The notes beneath the pieces were generated by a model. That model had not been told where the DNA came from and did not search any database. It saw only the letters and a list, made by a program, of their open reading frames with translations. This document shows positions 24,054 to 31,861 of a stretch of DNA of 44,670 bases, piece after piece. The position numbers were made by a program, and so were the translations under genes. The stretch lies in NCBI GenBank assembly GCA_003133665.1, contig PKYK01000074.1, positions 1 to 44,670 of the forward strand, given 5' to 3'. The stretch is from Acidimicrobiaceae bacterium (GTDB lineage: Bacteria; Actinomycetota; Acidimicrobiia; Acidimicrobiales; RAAP-2). Numbering within the stretch: position 1 is the stretch's first letter; each line of letters starts with the position of its first letter.

Positions 24054-24451
24054 TGCCATCCGCAGATAGTCATGAGACTAGTTATCAAGAAGGACTGAGA
24101 ATCCGGCGAGAAGTCCTGGGAGCCGAACACGTTGACCGGTCGATTGCCCAAGTGAGTGAATTCGCACGCCCCATTCAAGAGTTCGTAACCGAATACTGCT
24201 GGGGAATGGTGTGGTCGAGAGACGGGCTCCCTCGCAAGACGCGGAGCCTCCTCAATATTGTGATGCTGACCGCTCTCAATAGGTCACATGAGTTGGGCGT
24301 TCATGTTCGTGGAGCGCTCAACAACGGGGTGACGGTTGCAGAGATCCAAGAGGCCTTGCTGCAAGCGGCGGTCTACGTTGGCGTTCCGGCCGCGCTCGAG
24401 TCGTTTCGGATAGCCGAAGCAGTAATGAAAGAGTTCAGTGAAGACAATTAG
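24053..24451 (+). CDS. carboxymuconolactone decarboxylase (CMD) family protein, PcaC-like
   Basis: A 132-residue AhpD-fold protein. The core SLLNIVMLTALNRSHELGVH and RGALNNGVTVAEIQEALLQA matches 4-carboxymuconolactone decarboxylase, with the Glu and His of ELGVHVRGA and no CxxC pair, which excludes an AhpD-type thiol peroxidase. PcaC decarboxylates a ring-cleavage lactone in the protocatechuate pathway. No pcaB, pcaD or pcaGH is present here, so a different carboxylated substrate is likely. ATG overlaps the cupin stop (TAATG). Confidence 0.85.
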   Translation: MPSADSHETSYQEGLRIRREVLGAEHVDRSIAQVSEFARPIQEFVTEYCWGMVWSRDGLPRKTRSLLNIVMLTALNRSHELGVHVRGALNNGVTVAEIQEALLQAAVYVGVPAALESFRIAEAVMKEFSEDN

Positions 24452-25337
24452 TCGTCGTTCAACGATTGGGTTCATCGGCCTCGGGGCGATGGGAACGCCG
24501 ATGGCGCGCCGTCTGGTTGAGGCCGGCCATCGTGTAATCGGTTTCGACGTCTCTCCCGAAGCCCGGGCACGAGCCGTGGCGTTCGGAGTCACTGAGGCGA
24601 AGCGGGTTGAAGATGCCGTTTCCGGAGCGGACGTACTGATTCTGATGCTGCCGGATTCAAATATCGTCGAGTCGGTCATGAAAGACCCCGAGGTACTCTC
24701 ACAATTGGGGAACGAGACGATCGTCGTCGACATGAGTTCATCGGAGCCACTCCGCACCCGAGCGTTGGCCAACTTCCTGAAATCCAGCAGTTGTGAGATG
24801 ATCGATGCCCCTGTTTCGGGCGGCGTGACCGGCGCGACAAATGGAAAACTCACCGTCATGGTCGGCGGAAGCGCCGAATTGGTTGACGACCTTCGTCCGA
24901 TCTTGGAGGTCTTTGGCAAGGTAGTTCACGCCGGACCAATCGGTTCGGGTCATGCCGTCAAGGCATTGAATAATCTGCTTTCCGCAACCCACCTGCTGAT
25001 CACCAGTGAGGCAATACTGGCCGGCCAGAAGTTTGGACTTGATCCGGAGGTGATGCTGTCCGTCTTCAATGGTTCAAGCGGAAGGAGCGGGTCGACTGAG
25101 AACAAGTGGCCAAATTTCATTCTGCCGGAGACTTTCAATTCCGGGTTCGCCCTCCGTCTGATGTTGAAAGACATGAAGATCGCGGTGCAACTTGCGGTTG
25201 AGGGTGGCGTCCCGTGTGAACTCGGCAGCGAGGCGGTGGCCCTATGGGCCGAGGCCGCCGCCGAACTTCCGCCAGGTGCCGATCACACCGAAATCGCTCG
25301 GTGGTTGCGGAGTCAGGGAGTTCGCGATGCCAGTTAG
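24438..25337 (+). CDS. beta-hydroxyacid dehydrogenase, 3-hydroxyisobutyrate dehydrogenase family (paralogue 2)
   Basis: A 299-residue protein with TIGFIGLGAMGTPMARRLVE at the N-terminus, VIGFDVSPEARA, LMLPDSNIVESV, the canonical substrate loop DAPVSGGVTGATNGKL, and the catalytic Lys in GSGHAVKALNNLLSA. It keeps family consensus better than paralogue 1. Start at GTG 24438 overlaps the CMD gene by 14 nt. Tartronate semialdehyde, 3-hydroxyisobutyrate or related beta-hydroxyacids are the known substrates of the family; which applies here cannot be told. Confidence 0.88.
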   Translation: MKTISRRSTIGFIGLGAMGTPMARRLVEAGHRVIGFDVSPEARARAVAFGVTEAKRVEDAVSGADVLILMLPDSNIVESVMKDPEVLSQLGNETIVVDMSSSEPLRTRALANFLKSSSCEMIDAPVSGGVTGATNGKLTVMVGGSAELVDDLRPILEVFGKVVHAGPIGSGHAVKALNNLLSATHLLITSEAILAGQKFGLDPEVMLSVFNGSSGRSGSTENKWPNFILPETFNSGFALRLMLKDMKIAVQLAVEGGVPCELGSEAVALWAEAAAELPPGADHTEIARWLRSQGVRDAS

Positions 25338-25402
25338 CCCGTCGCCGGAGAAGGGAACTGGCCGTTCGGTGTTCGATTCTTCCGGTCCACGATCCCGTTA
25401 CC

Positions 25403-25408
25403 TATAGT
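25403..25408 (+). promoter_or_regulatory. -10 box of probable leaderless promoter for the GntR gene
   Basis: TATAGT ends exactly 6 nt before ATG 25415. No ribosome binding site is seen in the spacing. This fits transcription starting at the A of the ATG. It gives the regulator its own promoter inside the catabolic gene run. No clear -35 box. Confidence 0.5.
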
Positions 25409-25414
25409 TATCTC

Positions 25415-26143
25415 ATGATTCCCCCAAATAACCCCGGAAGACGCCCGAAGAAGTCACTCAATTCGAAGTCCTCAATTCCGGTGCGAGAACAGACGGTGAA
25501 CACGATGCGCGAAGCCATTCTCGATCTTGAATTGAAGCCGGGTCAGCGCCTGGTGGAGCGAGAATTCATCGATCGTTTGGGTATTTCGCGCACAACTTTC
25601 CGGGAAGCCCTGCGGCAACTCAGTTCCGAGGGGCTGGTCACCGTGGTTCCCCAGAAGGGCGCACGGGTCAGCTCGCCGTCGGTGAAGGAGGCGACCGACC
25701 TCTACGAGATTCGCGCCGCACTCGAATCCCTCGTCGTCACGAGATTCGTTGAACGAGCAACCGCTGAAGAGATCGAATCGCTGCGGGAACTGATTTTCGA
25801 ATTTGACAAGGCCGTGGAACGCACCACCGACACCAAGGAACTACTGGACGCGAAAGAGAACTTCTATCGGGTGCTGATTGCCGGCGCGCGGAGCGAGGTC
25901 CTGGAGCAGACCTTGAATGGGATCAAGGCCCGTGTCCGGGCGTTGCGTTCTCGATCTCTCTCAAGGCCCGGGCGGGCGGTGGAAACCGCCGCCGAGCTGC
26001 ATGCGGTGGTTGAAGCGATTGCTGACGGCAATGCGGTGCTGGCTTCCGCGCTGTGTGCACAGCACGTCAGGGTTGCCGGTGACATCGCCATCAATGACCT
26101 GCGACTTTCGCAAGGGGACGAGGGAGCCAGGGAAGCTTCGTGA
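25415..26143 (+). CDS. GntR-family regulator, FCD subfamily
   Basis: A 242-residue regulator. The N-terminal winged helix reads VNTMREAILDLELKPGQRLV, LGISRTTFREALRQLSSEG and VTVVPQKGARV. The C-terminal all-helical FCD domain runs from EATDLYEIRAALESLV to the end, with the metal/ligand-type positions Asp/His spread over helices (ELHAVVEAIADGN and SALCAQHVRVAG). FCD regulators usually repress sugar-acid, dicarboxylate or aromatic-acid genes and release DNA on ligand binding. It sits 77 nt after paralogue 2 and 46 nt before the two-domain CMD gene, so it is the natural local regulator. ATG 25415 appears leaderless. Confidence 0.92.
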   Translation: MIPPNNPGRRPKKSLNSKSSIPVREQTVNTMREAILDLELKPGQRLVEREFIDRLGISRTTFREALRQLSSEGLVTVVPQKGARVSSPSVKEATDLYEIRAALESLVVTRFVERATAEEIESLRELIFEFDKAVERTTDTKELLDAKENFYRVLIAGARSEVLEQTLNGIKARVRALRSRSLSRPGRAVETAAELHAVVEAIADGNAVLASALCAQHVRVAGDIAINDLRLSQGDEGAREAS

Positions 26144-26189
26144 TCGTAATTGCCTATGAGTCATAGCGACTTACTAAAGAGGAGAAACC

Positions 26190-26963
26190 ATGCCATTGAC
26201 TGACGAACAGCAGGAAATCAAGGATGAATTCATAAGAATTCGCGGCACGTGGGGCGATCATTGGGAGACGATTCTTCAACTCGATCCTGAATTCATGCGG
26301 GCGTACTTGAATTTCTCGGCAGTTCCGTGGAAGAAGAACCACCTTGACGACAAGACCAAGGAGTTCATGTACATCGCAGTGGACGCAGCGGCGACGCACT
26401 TGTACGTCCCGGGTATTCGTCAGCACATTCAAATGGCCCTGCGCTTCGGAGCAACGGTGCAGGAGATCATGGAAGTCTTGGAGCTCAGTTCAACGCTCGG
26501 CATCCACGCCATGAACATAGGCGTGCCGATTCTGGTCGAGGTTCTGGTTGAGAAGGGGCTTCGAACCGGCCCCGCCCCCCTCTCGGCGTATCAGGAAGTG
26601 GTAAAGGCTGACTTCACGAAGACCAGGGGCTACTGGCACCCTTTCTGGGATGAGATGCTTGAGCTCGACCCTGAATTGTTCGCGGCGTACACCGAGTTCT
26701 CGTCGGTGCCGTGGCGGTCGGGAACGTTGTCGCCCAAAGTCAAGGAAATGGTGTACATCGCCTTCGATACTGCCGCGACCCACCTTTACGTCAAGGGCCT
26801 GAAGTTGCACATTGAAAATGCCATCGGCTACGGCGCCACCCCCCAAGAGATTCTCGAGGTGATGGAAATCGCCAGCGTCCTCGGGATCCATGCGACGACC
26901 ACGGCTGCGCCGATCCTTGTGGAAGAGGCGGCGAAATTCGAAGCCGAGAAGCAGCGGAGCTAG
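26190..26963 (+). CDS. two-domain CMD/AhpD-fold protein
   Basis: A 257-residue protein made of two similar halves. Half 1: VPWKKNHLDDKTKEFMYIAV, AAATHLYVPGIRQHIQ, ATVQEIMEVLELSSTLGIHA. Half 2: VPWRSGTLSPKVKEMVYIAF, AATHLYVKGLKLHIEN, ATPQEILEVMEIASVLGIHA. Each half has the CMD core with a paired His and no CxxC, so it resembles gamma-CMD rather than AhpD peroxidase. The fused pair may replace a dimer of single-domain subunits. AAAGAGGAGAAA precedes ATG 26190. It is the last rightward gene, converging with livF. Confidence 0.82.
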   Translation: MPLTDEQQEIKDEFIRIRGTWGDHWETILQLDPEFMRAYLNFSAVPWKKNHLDDKTKEFMYIAVDAAATHLYVPGIRQHIQMALRFGATVQEIMEVLELSSTLGIHAMNIGVPILVEVLVEKGLRTGPAPLSAYQEVVKADFTKTRGYWHPFWDEMLELDPELFAAYTEFSSVPWRSGTLSPKVKEMVYIAFDTAATHLYVKGLKLHIENAIGYGATPQEILEVMEIASVLGIHATTTAAPILVEEAAKFEAEKQRS

Positions 26964-26978
26964 CTTCGTTGCGGATGG

Positions 26979-26994
26979 CTCGGGTTCAACCGAG
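26979..26994. terminator. small hairpin between convergent operons
   Basis: CTCGG (26979-26983) pairs with CCGAG (26990-26994) around a 6-nt loop. It lies between the two-domain CMD stop and the livF stop and could serve either transcript. It is short and has no T-run, so the assignment is weak. Confidence 0.3.
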
Positions 26995-27705
26995 ATAGGC
27001 GTCAATGAGTGCGCGGCCGTCGTCACCAAGCTCGCCGGTTCGCTTCTCATCGATGATCCGGCCGTCGGACAAGACATAGATCCGATCGCAGACCTTGAGG
27101 GCCAGATCAACTCGCTGTTCCACCAGAAGAATCGAACGCCCTTGTTGGCGGAGCTTGACCAGTGCCCTAGTCATGTCATCGATGGCCAGGGGGGCGAGAC
27201 CCAGCGAAGGCTCGTCGAGAAGCATCAACGTGGGGTCATTCATCATCATCCGGCCGATGGCCACCATCTGTTGCTCGCCGCCGCTAAGGGCCGATGACGG
27301 ACGATGGCGATGCCGCTCGACCACCGGGAAGAGTTCAAAGACGGAGTCGAGGAGTTCTTGGACCTTCTGAGGATTTCGACGGTGACGCATTGCTCCAAGG
27401 CGGAGATTGTCCTCGACGGTTTGGTTCAAGAAGAGGCGCCGACCTTCCGGCACCAGAGCGGCGTGACCCTTGGCAACGCGGTGCGCCGGCATTTTCGTCA
27501 CATCGGTGCCCGCGATTCGAATGGCACCCCGTCGATGTCGGATTAGTCCCATGATCGATCGAAGGACGGTTGTTTTCCCCGCGCCATTGGGTCCGAGGAG
27601 AGCAACTGCTTCGCCGTTGGCGACGCTCATGCTGATGTCATGGATGACGTCAAAGCGGCCATACCCGGCCGAAAGTGTCTCAATCTGCAGAACGGCATCA
27701 GTCAT
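26986..27705 (-). CDS. livF: branched-chain amino acid-type ABC transporter ATP-binding protein LivF
   Basis: A 239-residue HAAT-family ATPase. SAGYGRFDVIHDISMSV, Walker A GPNGAGKTT, GTDVTKMPAHRVAKGHAALV, signature LSGGEQQMVAIGR, Walker B LMLLDEPSLGLAP, and the C-terminal RIYVLSDGRIIDE and GRALIDAYLG are diagnostic for LivF. ATG 27705 overlaps the livM-G stop as ATGA. The Liv label describes the family; nearby genes suggest that the cargo may be a carboxylate or lactone rather than leucine. Confidence 0.93.
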   Translation of the reverse strand: MTDAVLQIETLSAGYGRFDVIHDISMSVANGEAVALLGPNGAGKTTVLRSIMGLIRHRRGAIRIAGTDVTKMPAHRVAKGHAALVPEGRRLFLNQTVEDNLRLGAMRHRRNPQKVQELLDSVFELFPVVERHRHRPSSALSGGEQQMVAIGRMMMNDPTLMLLDEPSLGLAPLAIDDMTRALVKLRQQGRSILLVEQRVDLALKVCDRIYVLSDGRIIDEKRTGELGDDGRALIDAYLG

Positions 27706-29546
27706 TGTCCTAAGTAGACCTCTCGCACTCGGTCATCCGAACGGACTTCGCTCGCTTGGCCAGTCTTGATGAACTCTCCAGCAGCCAGAACCGTTACTTC
27801 GTCACAGACGTCGAAGATGAATCGGGTTTGGTGTTCTACGACAATGACAGTGACGCCACTGCTGCGCAATGAGCGCAGAATAGTGGCAACTTGGGCGATT
27901 TCTCCCGCGGACAGGCCGGCGAGAGGTTCGTCGAGGAGAAGGATCGACGGCAGTCCAACGCACGCGGCGGCGAGTTGCGTCAACTGTTCAACGCCGTGGG
28001 GGATATCGGCAACCTTCGTTCGAGTCCACTCCTCTCCCAACCCCACGCTGCGCAGCGCGCCGTGAGCCGACGACTTCATGGAACGACTGTCGCGACGTCC
28101 GCTGGGCAAGAAGGGCCAAATGAGCGATCGGGCCGTGATCCAGCGGTACTTGTGGATCAGGCCAATGGTGACGTTGTCTTCGGTGCTGACTTCGCGAACC
28201 ATCACGGCGGTTTGGAAGGTTCGCATCAAGCCGAAGCCGGGCCGCTTGGGTGCCTTCAGGGTCTCCACCCGATGACCGTTGAGAGAAACGGTGCCCTTTG
28301 AAGGCGTCAGCTGGCCCGAAAGCAGGTTCACGAGGGTGCTCTTCCCAGAGCCGTTCGGACCTATCAGACCGTGAATCGTGCCTGGCCGCACCACGAAATC
28401 AATGTTGTTGAGAACGGTGACGCCGGCGACGTAGCTGAACGAGATGTTCCGGGCCTCCAGGGCGAATTCTGCAGCGGTTGCCGACACCGAAGTGTTGGGA
28501 AGTGCCGAGGAAGGCTGTGATCCGTGGCCGAGGGAGGTCGTCGGCTCATTGACCTCTGGCGCTGCTGATGAGGGAGTCAGGCCTGCTCGAATTCGCCGCG
28601 CAATGCGTGAGATCACGCCGACGAAACCTTCTGGAACGAAGACAATCACGAAGATGAAGATGGCTCCGAAAAGGATCTCCTGCCAGAGGGGATTCCAGTT
28701 GACGACCACTGGGAATAGGGAGATGAAAACGGCACCAACAATTGGTCCTAACCGCGTATTCATTCCGCCGAGAATCACCATGACCAGAATATTTATCGAG
28801 GTGGTTCCATTGAACTGTCCGGGGGTAATGAATCCAAGAAAGCTGAATGTCCAGCCGGCGAGTCCAGCCAGCGCCGCGGACAAGCCGAACATCAACACCC
28901 GAGTGAGCGCGGTATTGATTCCCGCCGATGCCGCAAACGGCTCAGCATCGCGGATTGCCAAGAGTGCGGGGTAGAGGGCCGAACTGCGGATACTCCAAAT
29001 GACAATGACCGCAACGAGCAACGCCCCGCTAACTGCCCAGACGAGGGCGGTGCCGAAGGACGACATTGCTGAAGGAAAGTTGGGGAAAATTGGTCCGGGC
29101 AGCCCCTGATAGCCGCCGGTGATCGTGGAATCGCTCGCCACGACGCCCACTATGAGCGTGAAGATGAAACTCGTGATCGCGAAGTAGAGCCCGCTGACTC
29201 GAAGAGCCAGAGAACCGATGATGATGCCAACGACACCAACACCGACCACGACGACGGGCAGCAGAGCAAAGAGATTCCAGCCAAAGTGTGAATTCAAGAT
29301 GGTGGTTCCGTAGGCGCCAAGTGCGAAGAGCCCAGCGTGCCCCAGCGAATACAGACCGAGCATTCCCGCGACGAGATCAAGGCTCAGGGCAAGTATTGAA
29401 AAGACAGCCGCTACGAGGAAGAGCCCTTGTTGGTAGTTGGAACTGTGAGCGAGCCCGAGCGTCGCCGCCGCATACAACAAGCAGACGGCCACCGAAGCCA
29501 GCCTCCGCTGCAGCCTCGGCGCGGTGTCTGCGGTTAGTTCATTCAC
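27702..29546 (-). CDS. livMG: fused LivM permease and LivG ATP-binding protein
   Basis: A 614-residue fusion. Residues about 15-320 are LivM: LGLYSLGHAGLFALGAYG, LRVSGLYFAITSFIFTLIVG, LAGWTFSFLGFITPGQFNG and VILGGMNTRLGPIVGAVF. A disordered Ser/Pro-rich linker (about 330-360) joins LivG: Walker A GPNGSGKST, RTFQTAVMV, a variant signature DIPHGVEQLTQLAAAC and Walker B ILLLDEPLAGLS, then VEHQTRFIFDVCDEVTVL. GTG 29546 is chosen since it overlaps the livH stop as GTGA; an ATG at 29585 would overlap it by 43 nt. Fusion fixes the stoichiometry of one membrane subunit with one ATPase. Confidence 0.9.
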   Translation of the reverse strand: MNELTADTAPRLQRRLASVAVCLLYAAATLGLAHSSNYQQGLFLVAAVFSILALSLDLVAGMLGLYSLGHAGLFALGAYGTTILNSHFGWNLFALLPVVVVGVGVVGIIIGSLALRVSGLYFAITSFIFTLIVGVVASDSTITGGYQGLPGPIFPNFPSAMSSFGTALVWAVSGALLVAVIVIWSIRSSALYPALLAIRDAEPFAASAGINTALTRVLMFGLSAALAGLAGWTFSFLGFITPGQFNGTTSINILVMVILGGMNTRLGPIVGAVFISLFPVVVNWNPLWQEILFGAIFIFVIVFVPEGFVGVISRIARRIRAGLTPSSAAPEVNEPTTSLGHGSQPSSALPNTSVSATAAEFALEARNISFSYVAGVTVLNNIDFVVRPGTIHGLIGPNGSGKSTLVNLLSGQLTPSKGTVSLNGHRVETLKAPKRPGFGLMRTFQTAVMVREVSTEDNVTIGLIHKYRWITARSLIWPFLPSGRRDSRSMKSSAHGALRSVGLGEEWTRTKVADIPHGVEQLTQLAAACVGLPSILLLDEPLAGLSAGEIAQVATILRSLRSSGVTVIVVEHQTRFIFDVCDEVTVLAAGEFIKTGQASEVRSDDRVREVYLGQ

Positions 29547-30454
29547 GACTTCGCCTCGACTCTCGAGGTTTGGAATCGGCGCCAAATGCCCTTGATTGCG
29601 CCTCCGGACATGAAGACTCCGTTGGGAGTGACGAGAAGGACGACCATGACGACGACGAAGGGGAACCAGTCTGAGGCTTGTGCATTGATATAGGTATTGG
29701 CGAGAATCGTCAAGACCCCCAAAATGAGGCCGCCACCCATACTGGCGGCCGGTTGCTCGATTCCCCCGATCATCAAGGCGACAAAGCCAGAGATTCCAAA
29801 CGATTCGCCCAGATAGGGATTGGCGAATGAAAGCGGGCCCACCAGAATCCCAGCAACTCCGACCAGCAGACCACCGAGGGCGAACGCCACCACGGCGTAG
29901 CTCGTGACGTTCGCACCGATGGCGGAGGCGATGTCGGGATCGCTGGAGATCGCCATCCCGATCTTGCCAAAGAGGGTCCTCTTTCGAAAGATCTCAAATC
30001 CCACAACCGTGAAGAGTGCGATACCGATGGTGAGAATCTGCTGCCACGTGAGCGCCGCACCAAGAATGCTCACGTCTCTGCCGTTCAACAGATTTGGGAA
30101 CGGCAGCGAGGAAGTGCCCCAGATGACCGCAGCAAGTGATTCAAGAATGATTCCGACGCCAAGGGTGCTGACCAGCCAGGCGAAGCTCAGCCGATTGAAT
30201 CGAAGCACCGGTCGGACCGCCAGGAAGTAGACCACGACTCCGCCAAGGGTCGATGTCGCAACGCCGGCTGCGAGGGCCAGGGCCACGGGAGTCCCGTGCA
30301 TCGAGAGAACGGTAGTCACCATTATCGATGCCATCAGCAACTGGCCAGTTGCAAAATTGATGACGCGAGTGACGTAGTACACCACGGCGTACCCCATGGC
30401 AACGAGACCGTAGATTGCGCCGGTGGCCAAACCTGTCAGGAGTACCTGAAGCAT
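29543..30454 (-). CDS. livH: branched-chain amino acid-type ABC transporter permease LivH
   Basis: A 303-residue membrane protein with about eight helices. LLTGLATGAIYGLVAMGYAV and INFATGQLLMASIMV at the N-terminus, and ANPYLGESFGISGFVALMIG with GGIEQPAASMGGGLILGV later, are the usual LivH segments. ATG 30454 follows AAAGAGGG on the minus strand. It is separated from livK by 129 nt containing a 17-bp hairpin. Confidence 0.93.
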   Translation of the reverse strand: MLQVLLTGLATGAIYGLVAMGYAVVYYVTRVINFATGQLLMASIMVTTVLSMHGTPVALALAAGVATSTLGGVVVYFLAVRPVLRFNRLSFAWLVSTLGVGIILESLAAVIWGTSSLPFPNLLNGRDVSILGAALTWQQILTIGIALFTVVGFEIFRKRTLFGKIGMAISSDPDIASAIGANVTSYAVVAFALGGLLVGVAGILVGPLSFANPYLGESFGISGFVALMIGGIEQPAASMGGGLILGVLTILANTYINAQASDWFPFVVVMVVLLVTPNGVFMSGGAIKGIWRRFQTSRVEAKS

Positions 30455-30514
30455 CAAACCCTCTTTAAAGAATGGAGATCCGAGGCACGCGCCGAACCAT
30501 TCGACTTAGATTGC

Positions 30515-30559
30515 TCAGACCTGCCGGCCCTGGCTGTTTACGAGGGCCGGCAGGTCTGA
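30515..30559 (-). terminator. 17-bp perfect hairpin between livK and livH
   Basis: TCAGACCTGCCGGCCCT (30515-30531) pairs without mismatch with 30543-30559 around an 11-nt loop. No T-run follows on the minus strand. Placed just after the binding-protein gene, it probably causes partial termination or protects the livK mRNA 3' end, giving more binding protein than membrane subunits, as is common for such operons. Confidence 0.6.
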
Positions 30560-30583
30560 TGACAACTTGACTACTTGTGTTTA

Positions 30584-31750
30584 CTACTTAAGCGGAAGCC
30601 ACGTCTTTGATGCGGTGCTGTACTGAACGGTCGTCAATTGTGGTGCATTGATCGTCACGTGAATCTGCTTCGTGAACGTCAACTTGCCGGTGAGACCGGG
30701 GTAGTTGGTGATCTTGTTCAACTGAGTCTGAATTGACTTCGGCGACGTCGACTTGCCAGCCGTGATCGCCTTGGCCAACATGAAGACCGCGTCATAGCTC
30801 AACTCGGCGAACGGTGTCGTTGCAATCTTGTACTTCTTCAAGTACGCCGCTGCGAACGCCCGCACCGTTGCGTTAGGAGCGTAGGACGCCGTGAGCTCAG
30901 CTGAGATCATGCCGTTTCCGTTGGCGCCAGCGAGGCCAGCAAACGTTGCGTCAGCCGAGGTCTCGTCGTTGCCCAGAACAGTGAAGCTGTCGCCCAGACT
31001 GTGCATCTCGTTGACGAACGTGGCTTGGTCCTGAGGGGTTAGCCACACGTCGACGCAGGTAGCCCCGGACGTCTTGATCTTGGTAATCTCCGAGACCAGC
31101 GTCGCCGTAGATCCGGACGACCAGTCCTCAGAGATTGAGTCATTCACCGCAAGGGCCTTGGTGTAAGTCTGCTGAATGCCGGCCAGTCCGCCCATGCCGT
31201 AGAAGGTTGGGTCGTGAAGAACGGCCAAGCCATTTGAGCAACTCTTGTTCGCGTAGTTTCCGACAACCTGTCCCCACGCGTAGGTGTTCAAGCTGTTGCT
31301 CCACGCCCACGGCGCAGGCTTGCCCTTCGGTCCGTTCGGATAGATGGCCGGGCCACCGTCGTCGATTGCGCCGAGGTCGGGAATGTGCATTGAGTTTGCC
31401 AATGCAACGGTTGTAGTTGCCGTGTCAGGCGATCCCAGCATGGCAATTGCCCCCTGAGCCACGAACTTCTTGAATAACAAGGCCGAAGTCGTCGCACTGG
31501 CATTGTCGTTGCCCCACACAAGCTTGAGCTTGCGACCCATCACGCCGCCGGAAGCATTTATCTTCGCGACGGCCATTTGGGTCCCGTTGATAACTGCTAC
31601 GCCGGTTGACCCGTACGCTCCGGTCGTTCCCGCAATTGCACCGATAACGATTGGCTTCCCTGCAGCGGAGGCGCCCATGGCTCCCACACCCACCAATCCA
31701 GTTGCAACGCTCATTGCTGCAGCGATGCCTGCTGTCACTATTCTCTTCAA
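30584..31750 (-). CDS. livK: periplasmic-type (LivK-like) substrate-binding protein of the ABC transporter
   Basis: A 388-residue type I solute-binding protein. The Sec signal is KRIVTAGIAAAMSVATGLVG followed by an AxA site at GASA-AGKP. The mature part has IVIGAIAGTTGAYGSTGVAV, INASGGVMGRKLKLVWGND, LLFKKFVAQGAIAMLGSPDT and, late, FAELSYDAVFMLAKAI, typical of the amide/branched-chain amino acid group. TTG 31750 is chosen because AGGGGGAA lies directly before it and a normal signal follows; an ATG 10 codons upstream lacks this. No lipobox cysteine is seen, unlike most Gram-positive binding proteins. Ligand unknown. Confidence 0.9.
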   Translation of the reverse strand: MKRIVTAGIAAAMSVATGLVGVGAMGASAAGKPIVIGAIAGTTGAYGSTGVAVINGTQMAVAKINASGGVMGRKLKLVWGNDNASATTSALLFKKFVAQGAIAMLGSPDTATTTVALANSMHIPDLGAIDDGGPAIYPNGPKGKPAPWAWSNSLNTYAWGQVVGNYANKSCSNGLAVLHDPTFYGMGGLAGIQQTYTKALAVNDSISEDWSSGSTATLVSEITKIKTSGATCVDVWLTPQDQATFVNEMHSLGDSFTVLGNDETSADATFAGLAGANGNGMISAELTASYAPNATVRAFAAAYLKKYKIATTPFAELSYDAVFMLAKAITAGKSTSPKSIQTQLNKITNYPGLTGKLTFTKQIHVTINAPQLTTVQYSTASKTWLPLK

Positions 31751-31850
31751 GGTTCCCCCTATTAGTTTTGAATGCCTCAACCTACTCCGGTGGATCCTTC
31801 AGAAGTATTCGCACGGAACGGATTGAATGCGTTTCCCCTACATCGTGTAA

Positions 31851-31861
31851 CTGTATGACAA
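31851..31861. promoter_or_regulatory. candidate operator CTGTATGACAA at the liv promoter
   Basis: Same 12-mer TGTATGACAATC (31852-31863) as at the hydrolase operon promoter. It overlaps the last bases of the -10 box and the expected start site of the liv transcript. Symmetry is slightly weaker (CTGT against ACAA). Likely bound by the same repressor. Confidence 0.5.

Noticed and set aside
24053..24451. Assignment as pcaC of the protocatechuate pathway
   Set aside because: Family fits, but none of the other pca genes is present, so a pathway name would overstate the evidence.
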